Origin: Paenibacillus sp.
Lineage (GTDB): Bacteria > Bacillota > Bacilli > Paenibacillales > Paenibacillaceae
Assembly: GCA_023512345.1 (NCBI GenBank)
Contig: JAILZT010000001.1
Location: forward strand, 354,084 to 418,083
Length of the DNA: 64,000 nt
Direction: 5' to 3'
In this document: positions 34,736 through 41,926 of the stretch, one piece after another
How positions within the stretch are numbered: the stretch's first letter is position 1
Layout: each line of letters starts with the position of its first letter
Translations under genes and position numbers: made by a program
Notes under the pieces: model-generated
What the model was told of the DNA's origin: nothing
Databases searched by the model: none
What the model saw: the letters and a program-made list of their open reading frames with translations, nothing else

Positions 34736-34969
34736 CCGCTTCAACGTTCCAACAGGATCGTGCAACTACACGTCCTTCCGGGTCTTTTTCAACGATCTTA
34801 AGTGCATCAAGATCTCATTCTCAATACAACGGGCAGCAAAGGTGGCCAGCTTTGTCCCTTTGTTGGGGCGGTAGCTTTCGATGGCCTTGATGAGGCCAAT
34901 CCTTCCGATGGAGATTAGATCCTCCATATCTTCGCCGGTATTGTTCAATTTTTTAATGTTGAGGGGCAA
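34736..34969 (-). pseudogene. Remnant of a sporulation sigma factor SigK gene
   Basis: From TTG 34969 to a TAG at 34768 the translation includes [36 protein letters not shown] and LKKTRKDV, which is SigK region 2 almost word for word. The frame then has TAG where SigK has Ser and continues LHDPVGTLKR, clearly the next SigK residues (SLHDPIGTDK), before a TGA. The first ~85 residues and all of regions 3 and 4 are missing. It cannot make a working sigma factor and is best read as a decayed fragment of a second sigK copy. Confidence 0.85.
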
Positions 34970-35046
34970 TGGCTTATACAGGTGATAGATTTGACGATCC
35001 TGCTTTTATGAAACTTATTGAAAAATGAGACCTGCCTTCACTACAA

Positions 35047-35074
35047 TTGATTTAATTTTGAACTATGCTACAAT
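35047..35074 (+). promoter_or_regulatory. Sigma-A type promoter of the ytxJ-glutaredoxin operon
   Basis: TTGATT at 35047-35052 and TACAAT at 35069-35074 are separated by 16 bases, about 50 bases before the ytxJ start. Confidence 0.6.
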
Positions 35075-35122
35075 CATCAGTACAGTTCCATATTATGAGA
35101 TTCATTTCAGGAAGGTGATAAC

Positions 35123-35449
35123 ATGTCCATTCAACAACTTCATACCCCAGAAGAATTGCAGCAATTTCTAGACCAGCCCGGGAAGCACCTGCTGCTGAAA
35201 CATAGTACGACTTGTCCGATCAGCGCTAAGGCTCACGATGAGTTTCACGCATACCTGAAGGATACAGACACATCTGCGGCTATCGTTCATGTTATTGAAG
35301 ATCGTCCTTTGTCACTGCAAATTGCTGACGATTTCGGAATCAAGCATGAATCTCCGCAAATTTTTCTGGTGGAGGATGGCGAAGTTCGCTGGAATACCTC
35401 CCACTGGAAAATCACAAAATCGGCAATTAAAGAGGCTGTAAACGCATGA
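35123..35449 (+). CDS. ytxJ: Bacillithiol-linked monothiol thioredoxin-like protein YtxJ
   Basis: 108 residues with a thioredoxin fold. The single active-site cysteine sits in LLLKHSTTCPISAKAHDEF, and the cis-proline segment is HESPQIFLVEDGEVRWNTSH. This is the YtxJ (DUF2847) family, proposed to act as a bacillithiol-dependent monothiol glutaredoxin. The stop overlaps the next start (ATGA), so it is translated together with the glutaredoxin gene. Confidence 0.9.
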   Translation: MSIQQLHTPEELQQFLDQPGKHLLLKHSTTCPISAKAHDEFHAYLKDTDTSAAIVHVIEDRPLSLQIADDFGIKHESPQIFLVEDGEVRWNTSHWKITKSAIKEAVNA

Positions 35450-35685
35450 GTGAACAAGTAATTGTATACTCTACAGCCGGCTGCAGTGAGTGCAATATGG
35501 TTAAACAGCTGCTTACTGAACAAGGAATCCCTTTCGAAGTAAGAGATGTTATGACCAGCACACAGTATCAAGAGGAAGTCGAGCAACTGGGATTCATGGG
35601 AGTTCCCGTAACCGTTGCCGGAGACGTGGTCGTCAAAGGATTTAATGCGGCTGAGCTTCAGGTATTAATTCAAGCGGCTAAATAA
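35446..35685 (+). CDS. Glutaredoxin/NrdH-like protein
   Basis: 79 residues: VIVYSTAGCSECNMVKQLL contains a CxxC pair (CSEC), and GVPVTVAGDVVVKGFN supplies the cis-proline and the thiol-binding GF(N) motif. The size and motifs fit small glutaredoxins of the NrdH type. Coupled to ytxJ by a four-base overlap, it probably reduces protein disulfides or bacillithiol mixed disulfides. Confidence 0.88.
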   Translation: MSEQVIVYSTAGCSECNMVKQLLTEQGIPFEVRDVMTSTQYQEEVEQLGFMGVPVTVAGDVVVKGFNAAELQVLIQAAK

Positions 35686-35717
35686 CTGATTATGACAAAG
35701 GCTGCTCGGTGATTGAC

Positions 35718-35854
35718 GTAACTGCGGTGAATGTTTGGACTTCCGGCCGCTGTTGTCCCCAGATTTATTTGAATTGTACCGCTTTTTGCGGTGTAAATCC
35801 GGTGACAAAGGCGGTCGCTCTCGCTCCTACAGTTCCAAACTTCCCCTTCGTTAC
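35718..35854. repeat. Imperfect palindromic dispersed element, copy 2 (inverted relative to copy 1)
   Basis: Read on the minus strand it begins GTAACGAAGGGGAA (ending at base 35854) and ends GTTAC (35718). GGATTT pairs with AAATCT around an inner ACCGCAAAAAGCGGT hairpin whose stem and loop differ from copy 1 but still pair. It lacks the ~38-base extra hairpin of copy 1. It lies between the glutaredoxin gene and the convergent NUDIX gene. Confidence 0.8.
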
Positions 35855-35891
35855 TATTTCACCTGCTCAACTACACACTGGATAAATGAAT

Positions 35892-35940
35892 AAGAGCGGA
35901 GTCCCTGCAGATTATTCTGAAGGGACTCCGCTCTTGTTGT
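35892..35940. terminator. Bidirectional terminator, 15-bp perfect stem
   Basis: AAGAGCGGAGTCCCT (35892-35906) pairs perfectly with AGGGACTCCGCTCTT (35921-35935) around a 14-base loop. T-containing sequence follows on both strands. It serves the convergent glutaredoxin and NUDIX genes. Confidence 0.88.
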
Positions 35941-35951
35941 ATAAAATCAGA

Positions 35952-36440
35952 TTACTTCAGCTTCTTTATCACTGCAGTTAAAAAGGTTTCGGCTAGGCTA
36001 TTCTTTTTAATGGCGGCTGCAGCTTCGTCCAGGGTGAACCAAACAGCTTTATCTACTTCCGAGCTAACCTGGCTTAAATCCTCTGAGTCCGCAATACTTA
36101 TATAGTTGAGCATAAGCGTATTCGAGGGCTCGAAGTATATGCTGCGCATGTACTCACAGCTTATAACCTCCAATCCAACCTCTTCCTTCACTTCACGGGT
36201 AAGGGTATCTTCAGCGTTCTCGCCCTTGTTAATATAACCTGCTACTAGAATGTAATCGGGTCGGTTATATTGTTGAATTAAAAGGACCTTATTCTTATCT
36301 CTATTTAGAATAGCTGTACTAATCGCCGTACTAAAGACAGGAAATCTAAAGGTATCGCAGCGATCACAGAATGGAATTAAGCCCTCCCCATTACATTCTT
36401 TATCGACTAACTTCGTTCCGCATTCATGACAATGTTTCAA
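35952..36440 (-). CDS. NUDIX hydrolase with zinc-ribbon head (NudC-like, short form)
   Basis: I place the start at TTG 36440, with GGAGG ten bases upstream, giving 162 residues that open directly with the zinc ribbon CHECGTKL...CDRCDTFRFP. The open frame further upstream adds 23 residues without homology. The NUDIX box is perfect: GYINKGENAEDTLTREVKEE followed by VGL. It is NudC-like but lacks the N-terminal half, so substrates could be NAD(H)-like or other nucleoside diphosphate derivatives. Confidence 0.85.
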   Translation of the reverse strand: MKHCHECGTKLVDKECNGEGLIPFCDRCDTFRFPVFSTAISTAILNRDKNKVLLIQQYNRPDYILVAGYINKGENAEDTLTREVKEEVGLEVISCEYMRSIYFEPSNTLMLNYISIADSEDLSQVSSEVDKAVWFTLDEAAAAIKKNSLAETFLTAVIKKLK

Positions 36441-36652
36441 GCAGCCTTCCCCTCCAGTCTCTATGAATAGTCCATTTATAAGTTTATCGAATTTCAGAGT
36501 CAGGTACAAACAGTGTTATCGCTGCGTTAAATTTGAAAATATGGAACTCTTTCGGGATTTGGGGACAGGGTTTTTGGTCTGAATGTGGAATTAGAAGGGT
36601 AACCTGAACCATCAGGCGAGAAAACAAGATGAGCTGGAGGGACAAGAAATCA

Positions 36653-37390
36653 ATGAACAGAATTGTGAACTTTGCGCACCGGGGTGCATCGGCAGTATGC
36701 CCCGAGAATACTATGGCTGCCTTCCGCAGAAGCCTTGAACTGGGTGCAACAGGCATCGAAACCGATGTTCAAATGACCAAAGACGGGCAGCTTGTCCTTA
36801 TCCATGATGAAGAACTAGAACGTACAACCACAGGCACTGGGTATGTTAAGGATAGAACACTGGAAGAGCTCCTTAAGCTCGATGCTGGATCTTGGTTTGA
36901 CAAAGACTTTGGCGGAGAGCGACTTCCAACACTGCAAGATTTGCTGCAGTTATTACAGGGACTAGACATTACCCTCAACATTGAGCTGAAAAACGGAGTC
37001 TTTCTGTACCCCGGTATGGAGGAAAAAGTCATCGAGGCGGTTAGAGCTTTTAACATGACTGAGCAAACCATATTGTCGAGCTTCAACCATTATTCACTGG
37101 CTTATTGTAAAAGTCTGGCCCCGGAAATACGCACCGGAATTCTATATATGGAAGGGCTGTATCGTCCTTGGGATTACGCAGCTACGATTGGAGCAACGGC
37201 TCTTCACGCTTACCATCATGCGGTTCTCCCGGAATTTGTGGAAGGGGCGGCAGAACACGGCGTGGATTATCACCCTTTTACCGTTAATGATCCCGAACGA
37301 ATGAAGGTTCTACTTGAGGCAGGGGTATCCGGAATCATCACAGATTATCCTGACATTTTAGCTTGTCTTCTAGCTGCAGAAGGAGAGTGA
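36653..37390 (+). CDS. Glycerophosphodiester phosphodiesterase
   Basis: 245 residues from ATG 36653; GGAGGG lies upstream of it, whereas an earlier in-frame ATG at 36629 has none. Family marks: NFAHRGASAVCPENTMAAF, ETDVQMTKDGQLVLIHDEEL, LNIELKNG and the final ITDYPD. No signal peptide, so a cytosolic UgpQ-type enzyme giving glycerol-3-phosphate plus an alcohol. The MFS transporter gene follows four bases later and may import its substrate. Confidence 0.93.
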   Translation: MNRIVNFAHRGASAVCPENTMAAFRRSLELGATGIETDVQMTKDGQLVLIHDEELERTTTGTGYVKDRTLEELLKLDAGSWFDKDFGGERLPTLQDLLQLLQGLDITLNIELKNGVFLYPGMEEKVIEAVRAFNMTEQTILSSFNHYSLAYCKSLAPEIRTGILYMEGLYRPWDYAATIGATALHAYHHAVLPEFVEGAAEHGVDYHPFTVNDPERMKVLLEAGVSGIITDYPDILACLLAAEGE

Positions 37391-37394
37391 TGGC

Positions 37395-38612
37395 GTGAAA
37401 AAAGTCTGGCTGCTTGGCTTTGGCTTTTTCAGCATTAGTATTACTTGGAGTTTATATAACGCCTTTGTGCCTTTCTTCTTGGAAAAATACGTGCATAGTA
37501 TTGCACTTATCAGCTTCCTGATGACGATTGATAATTATTTCGCCTTATTTCTACAGCCTTGGATTGGCAACCGTAGTGACCGAACTTCTACCCGTCTGGG
37601 TCGGAGAATGCCGTATCTGATGATAGGAATGCCCTTGGCCGCGATATTAACCATGCTGATTCCATTCCATACCGGACTTTTCACACTTTTGCTGTATATG
37701 ATGCTGATGAACCTCGCTATGAGCCTTTATCGATCGCCAACCGTAGCTCTTATGCCAGATATTACACCTGATGAACACCGAACGAAGGCAAATGGACTTA
37801 TTAATTTTATGGGCGGCATTGGGGCCATTTTAGCTTTTGGTGTCGGTTCAATTCTCTACGAAGCCAATACTGCCCTCCCTTTTATCGTGGCTGGCTTGAT
37901 CACACTATTATGTCTGTTTATTGTTTCACGTTATATCAAAGAGTATCGGGATGGCGTGAATTTAGGGCAGGAAAAGGTAAACACTGAGGTAACTGTGCAA
38001 CCCTCCCGTATTTCATTTAAAGGACAGCTCGACCGTACAACCGCATGGCTGCTGGCGGCTATATTCTTCTGGTTCGTCGCTTATCAGGGTGTAGAGACCT
38101 TGTTCACACTTTACGGCAAGCATCACTTGGGTCTGAGTGAAAAAGCGGCTTCCTTCTCTCTTACCTTTTTCTCATTGGCATTTGTGCTTTTCGCTATTCC
38201 GAGCGGCTGGCTTGGAGGACGTTTTGGGAAAAAGAAGATGATTATCATCGGTGTCTGCGGACTCATCGCTGTCTATTCACTTGTAGGCTTCGCTAAAGAT
38301 GTGCTTGTTTTGCGGAGTTTGCTTCTGATGGGAGGCTTATTTTGGGCCTGTATTAACATCAATTCCTATCCTTACGTTGTGGCTACAGGTACAGAAGAGA
38401 GCATAGGCACGCGCACAGGCATGTACTACCTGGTCTCTTCGCTGGCAGCGATAACCTCACCCCCATTACTTGGGTTACTAATTGATCAGTTCGACTACTC
38501 TATTTTATTCTACGTTGCAGCCAGCAGTATGGTTGTCGCTCTTCTCTGTCTAGTTATGATGAAGGGGCGGCGTGGAAAAGCTGAGCGCAGCTTCCATACT
38601 CCAGGCGTATAG
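37395..38612 (+). CDS. MFS transporter, SLC45/GPH-like
   Basis: 405 residues with 12 predicted membrane segments, from GTG 37395 with AAGGAGAG upstream. The loop after helix 2 reads WIGNRSDRTSTRLGRRMPYL, the hallmark of the SLC45/sugar-cation symporter-like group. IPSGWLGGRFGKKKMI marks the second half. It shares an operon with the phosphodiesterase, so uptake of a glycerophosphodiester or a sugar is plausible but not shown. Confidence 0.88.
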   Translation: MKKVWLLGFGFFSISITWSLYNAFVPFFLEKYVHSIALISFLMTIDNYFALFLQPWIGNRSDRTSTRLGRRMPYLMIGMPLAAILTMLIPFHTGLFTLLLYMMLMNLAMSLYRSPTVALMPDITPDEHRTKANGLINFMGGIGAILAFGVGSILYEANTALPFIVAGLITLLCLFIVSRYIKEYRDGVNLGQEKVNTEVTVQPSRISFKGQLDRTTAWLLAAIFFWFVAYQGVETLFTLYGKHHLGLSEKAASFSLTFFSLAFVLFAIPSGWLGGRFGKKKMIIIGVCGLIAVYSLVGFAKDVLVLRSLLLMGGLFWACININSYPYVVATGTEESIGTRTGMYYLVSSLAAITSPPLLGLLIDQFDYSILFYVAASSMVVALLCLVMMKGRRGKAERSFHTPGV

Positions 38613-38631
38613 ATTCACTCAGGTTAGCCGT

Positions 38632-38677
38632 AAAAGAGGTATCTCTTGGCCATTTGGCTTAGGAGATACCTCTTTTT
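38632..38677 (+). terminator. Rho-independent terminator of the GDPD-MFS operon
   Basis: AAAAGAGGTATCTC (38632-38645) pairs perfectly with GAGATACCTCTTTT (38663-38676) and runs into TTTTT. Confidence 0.93.
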
Positions 38678-38695
38678 GTTCATCCAGCGATATAC

Positions 38696-38766
38696 GATCC
38701 AAGTGCACTTTTACATTTGATTTCGCCAATTTGGGCTGTGGGAGACGATCCAAGTGCACTTTTACT
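38696..38766. repeat. Two copies of the 51-bp GATCC-TGCACTTTTAC unit, second locus
   Basis: Cores at 38696-38715 and 38747-38766 (GATCCAAGTGCACTTTTAC) are exactly 51 bp apart, as at 6701 and 6752. It lies directly after the MFS terminator and overlaps no convincing gene. Confidence 0.75.
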
Positions 38767-38881
38767 TATTCCAGAAGTGCTTCCACGAAAAGGAACTCCA
38801 AACCCTATGCCATATGTTATGATAGACTGCATGATTAATCATCCTATATCACATTTAATCCCAAAGGAGCTTTCTTTCACT

Positions 38882-40048
38882 ATGAAAAAACATGTCTCAC
38901 AGCTTGTTCTAGTTATCGCAGTCCTTATCCTCTCAATAGGTACAGGCTTTTCTTCAGGTTCCCCCGTTTCGGCAGCCACCCCCATACTTAAAAATACTGT
39001 ATTTGTCGATAAGAACAACCATTCCTTCATTCCCTTCAGATTCCTGAGCGGCTATGCTGGTATAACCACGAATTGGAATGCAGCTGAGAAACGGATGGAT
39101 ATTATAAAAAAAGACATCAAGCTCACCATATATCTGGGCAAAGCTACCGCTTATATCAACGAGAAGGCTGTTTCACTAACCGAGCTTGCCTTCAGCGATA
39201 ATGGTACCACTTTTGTTCCGCTTTCCTTTATTAGTGGACCCTTGGGTCTGAAGTTGGAATGGAACGCGACAGCTTCATCCATTAATCTTAAGAATGAAGA
39301 GGATTCCGCGACTCTGCCTGTCATAACTGGGGCTCTTATTCAACCAGAATCTCAGCCGATTGTCAGCAGCAAAAAAAATTTTAAAGTCGGCAGCCGCTCC
39401 TTCAGTGTTCAAGTAGTAACCGTTGCGCTGCTGCATCCCAAAGTTAAACTCGACGTTGTATTGGCCGGGAATACGATAGGCAAGGTAGAGGAACTTAGTA
39501 GTCTGGCGAAGCGTAATAATGCCATGGTCGCCATCAACGGCACTTTCTTTGATGCTTATACCAATGGGGATTATAAAGCACCTTATGGTTATATTGTTAG
39601 TGGTGGTAAGATGCTGAAGAATAGCTCAGGAGATCGCAGGACGATTTTCACATATGACAAGAACCATCTAGCGGCACTTATTCCCGGCCTGGATTTCAAG
39701 GACAAATTCGCTGCCAATACTATTGAAGGCGGGCTGCAGGCGGGTCCCCGTCTGCTCACTAACGGTAAGGTATCGCTGGATGTAAAAGCAGAAGGATTCA
39801 AAGACCCCAAAATATTGACTGGCGGCGGTGCTCGCAGCGCTCTCGGTTTGACTCGTGATCACAAGCTGATTCTTCTAACCTCAAATGGGGCTACGATCCC
39901 GCAGTTGGCTGAAATCATGAGACAGGCTGGAGCTTATCAGGCCATGAACCTCGATGGGGGTGCTTCCAGCGGTTTGTACTATAATGGGAAGTATCTAACG
40001 ACTCCCGGACGTCAAATCAGCAACGCCATCGTGATTAAATATCAATAA
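38882..40048 (+). CDS. Secreted phosphodiester glycosidase with copper-amine-oxidase-type stalk domain
   Basis: 388 residues from ATG 38882 (AAAGGAG upstream), with signal peptide MKKHVSQLVLVIAVLILSIG and cleavage near VSA|A. Residues about 35-140 are a copper-amine-oxidase N-terminal-type repeat pair (FIPFRFLSGYAGITTNWNA, FVPLSFISGPLGLKLEWNA). Residues about 165-388 are the NAGPA/phosphodiester-glycosidase domain (NAMVAINGTFFDA, AYQAMNLDGGASSGLYYNG). In Bacillus the domain is tied to wall-sugar turnover (YoeB/NagPA-like); here the exact bond cleaved is unknown. The stalk domain is the same kind as in the L,D-transpeptidase at 11 kb. Confidence 0.88.
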   Translation: MKKHVSQLVLVIAVLILSIGTGFSSGSPVSAATPILKNTVFVDKNNHSFIPFRFLSGYAGITTNWNAAEKRMDIIKKDIKLTIYLGKATAYINEKAVSLTELAFSDNGTTFVPLSFISGPLGLKLEWNATASSINLKNEEDSATLPVITGALIQPESQPIVSSKKNFKVGSRSFSVQVVTVALLHPKVKLDVVLAGNTIGKVEELSSLAKRNNAMVAINGTFFDAYTNGDYKAPYGYIVSGGKMLKNSSGDRRTIFTYDKNHLAALIPGLDFKDKFAANTIEGGLQAGPRLLTNGKVSLDVKAEGFKDPKILTGGGARSALGLTRDHKLILLTSNGATIPQLAEIMRQAGAYQAMNLDGGASSGLYYNGKYLTTPGRQISNAIVIKYQ

Positions 40049-40078
40049 CAAATGACCTACAGTGATAGGAGGGCTGAC

Positions 40079-40774
40079 ATGGAAACGATTCTGATCGTAG
40101 AGGATGACGCAAAGCTAGCAGGTCTGCTCAGTGCTTATCTGTCCAAATACGAATATCGTACAGTTGTTGTGAAAGATTTCAATACTGTACTAGAGTGCTT
40201 TCAAGAAAGCTCTGCGGAGTTGGTACTGCTTGATGTTAATTTGCCAAAATATGATGGATTCTACTGGTGCCGACAAATCCGCAGCTTGTCCCTCTGCCCT
40301 ATTTTATTTATCTCTGCCAGGGACAGTGGGATGGATCAGGTGATGGCTTTGGAAAATGGCGGCGATGATTACATCACGAAGCCTTTTCATTATGAAGTGG
40401 TACTGGCCAAAATCCGCAGCCACTTGCGAAGAGCCTACGGCTCTTATGCCCATAATCAGGAGGAAAGAAAGCTCCAGTCAAGCGGCGGTCTGACTCTGTA
40501 TCCAGAGCGTTTCATTATTCAATATAACGGAGGAACTGCCGAACTTACGCAGAAAGAAGCTGCTCTACTGGAGGCCCTGTTGCTAAAAGAAGGACGCGTT
40601 GTAAGTCGGGAGCGACTGCTTGACCTGATGTGGGAGGACCAGCATTTTATTGATGACAATACGTTGAATGTATACATTACCCGTGTCCGCAAAAAACTGA
40701 AGGATCTCGGGCTTGAAGAGGCTGTTGAAACTATACGGGGCGCTGGCTATCGTCTAAGCACTGTCGGCGAATGA
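40079..40774 (+). CDS. OmpR-family response regulator, BceR-like
   Basis: 231 residues from ATG 40079, with AGGAGGG upstream. The receiver has LIVEDDAKLAGLL, the phospho-acceptor in LVLLDVNLPKYDG, and FISARD. The DNA-binding winged helix has ELTQKEAALLEALLLKEGRVVSRERLL and the wing VETIRGAGYRL. It overlaps the kinase start by four bases (ATGA). The kinase type identifies the pair as Bce-like, and a matching operator lies ahead of the BceAB-like transporter at 47.2 kb. Confidence 0.88.
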   Translation: METILIVEDDAKLAGLLSAYLSKYEYRTVVVKDFNTVLECFQESSAELVLLDVNLPKYDGFYWCRQIRSLSLCPILFISARDSGMDQVMALENGGDDYITKPFHYEVVLAKIRSHLRRAYGSYAHNQEERKLQSSGGLTLYPERFIIQYNGGTAELTQKEAALLEALLLKEGRVVSRERLLDLMWEDQHFIDDNTLNVYITRVRKKLKDLGLEEAVETIRGAGYRLSTVGE

Positions 40775-41775
40775 TAAGGCTGTTCTGGAAAGACCAACTG
40801 CCGCTGTTGTTATTTTATATGATTCAAACAATACTCCTGCCTCTGCTCTATTGGCTATCCGGGGAGAACAGGCCTTTCAGCATTATCTTATATGGAGTGG
40901 CGCTTAGTCTTGTTATTCTAACTTCGTACCTTGGCCTTCGTTTCTTTCAATATTATAGGTTGTACCAAAGGCTGGGGCATCCCGAGACAGCTATGGCAAA
41001 TCATCTGCGCCCACTCGGACTCGCTCCGCTCCCCGAAGCAATGGATGAGCTTATTCGTCAGTATGAACACCATTATCAGGAACAATTAAATGTGCAGGTT
41101 CGCCGAATGGATCAGCATATCGAGTTTATGAATCGCTGGGTACATCAGATGAAGACACCTCTTTCCGTCATTCAGCTTACCTTGCAGGATATAGATGATG
41201 ATGCGGTGGCTGACAGCATTCAGGAAGAACTGGAACGGTTGCGCAAAGGCCTGGAAATGGTCCTTTATACGTCCCGCTTAGACAGCTTTGAAGATGACTT
41301 CCGTGTAGAACCCACACTTCTTCGCCAGGCAGTCAGTGAGGTGGTAACCGAGAACCGCAGACTTTTTATCCGCCGGGGGATACGCCCGGATATACAGGTT
41401 GATGAAGCGCTCACCGTATATACAGATGCCAAATGGCTGAGGTTCATGCTGAGTCAGATTTTAACCAATGCTGTGAATTACACCTCAGGAACCGGGAAGT
41501 CGGTAACGATCTCTTCTTATCGACAGGGCAAAGATTACGTTCTTCAGATCACTGACCAGGGAATTGGGATTTCACCCGAGGATTTAAAACGTGTATTTAA
41601 TCCTTATTTCACCGGCGAACGCGGGCGTCAGTACCATGAATCAACCGGCATGGGTTTGTATCTGGTTCGTGAGATTTGTGCTAGACTCGGGCATAAGGTA
41701 GAACTGCAATCCAGTCTAGGGGAAGGTACCCTTCTGCGGCTCATTTTCAATGGCACACGCAAAATACAAGAATGA
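40771..41775 (+). CDS. Intramembrane-sensing histidine kinase, BceS-like
   Basis: 334 residues with two N-terminal membrane helices (about residues 8-30 and 36-58) and almost no extracellular loop, the mark of intramembrane-sensing kinases that depend on a BceAB transporter for detection. The H-box is FMNRWVHQMKTPLSVIQLTL; the ATPase motifs are NAVNYTSGTGKS, ITDQGIGISPED and STGMGLYLVREIC. Such systems respond to peptide antibiotics. Its transporter is not adjacent here: the germination operon intervenes. Confidence 0.9.
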   Translation: MIRLFWKDQLPLLLFYMIQTILLPLLYWLSGENRPFSIILYGVALSLVILTSYLGLRFFQYYRLYQRLGHPETAMANHLRPLGLAPLPEAMDELIRQYEHHYQEQLNVQVRRMDQHIEFMNRWVHQMKTPLSVIQLTLQDIDDDAVADSIQEELERLRKGLEMVLYTSRLDSFEDDFRVEPTLLRQAVSEVVTENRRLFIRRGIRPDIQVDEALTVYTDAKWLRFMLSQILTNAVNYTSGTGKSVTISSYRQGKDYVLQITDQGIGISPEDLKRVFNPYFTGERGRQYHESTGMGLYLVREICARLGHKVELQSSLGEGTLLRLIFNGTRKIQE

Positions 41776-41804
41776 TAGAAACGCACAAATAAATAGGTAT
41801 CGCA

Positions 41805-41846
41805 TAAAGGGTACTCCATGTCTGATTTAGACAGGAGTACCCTTTA
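41805..41846 (+). terminator. Terminator of the BceRS-like operon
   Basis: TAAAGGGTACTCC (41805-41817) pairs perfectly with GGAGTACCCTTTA (41834-41846), with an inner TGTCT/AGACA stem. TTTATTTATG follows. Confidence 0.88.
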
Positions 41847-41862
41847 TTTATGTTAATTAGGA

Positions 41863-41892
41863 AGAATAAGGATTAAATCTCAGGAGATACTA
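41863..41892 (+). promoter_or_regulatory. Sigma-G-like promoter of the germinant-receptor operon
   Basis: AGAATA at 41863-41868 and GATACTA at 41886-41892 are 17 bases apart. The Bacillus sigma-G consensus is TGMATA-N17/18-CATACTA, so the match is 5 of 6 and 6 of 7. It lies 35 bases before the first ger gene, as expected for forespore expression of germinant receptors. Confidence 0.6.
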
Positions 41893-41926
41893 AGTCAACT
41901 ATAGCTATCAGAAAGGAGGATTAAGC

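Noticed and set aside
34766..34969. Functional small sigma-like protein
   Set aside because: Homology to SigK continues past the in-frame TAG, and regions 3 and 4 are absent, so it is a broken fragment.
40079..41775. PhoPR-like two-component system
   Set aside because: The kinase has two close membrane helices with almost no extracellular loop, which fits the BceS type and not PhoR.
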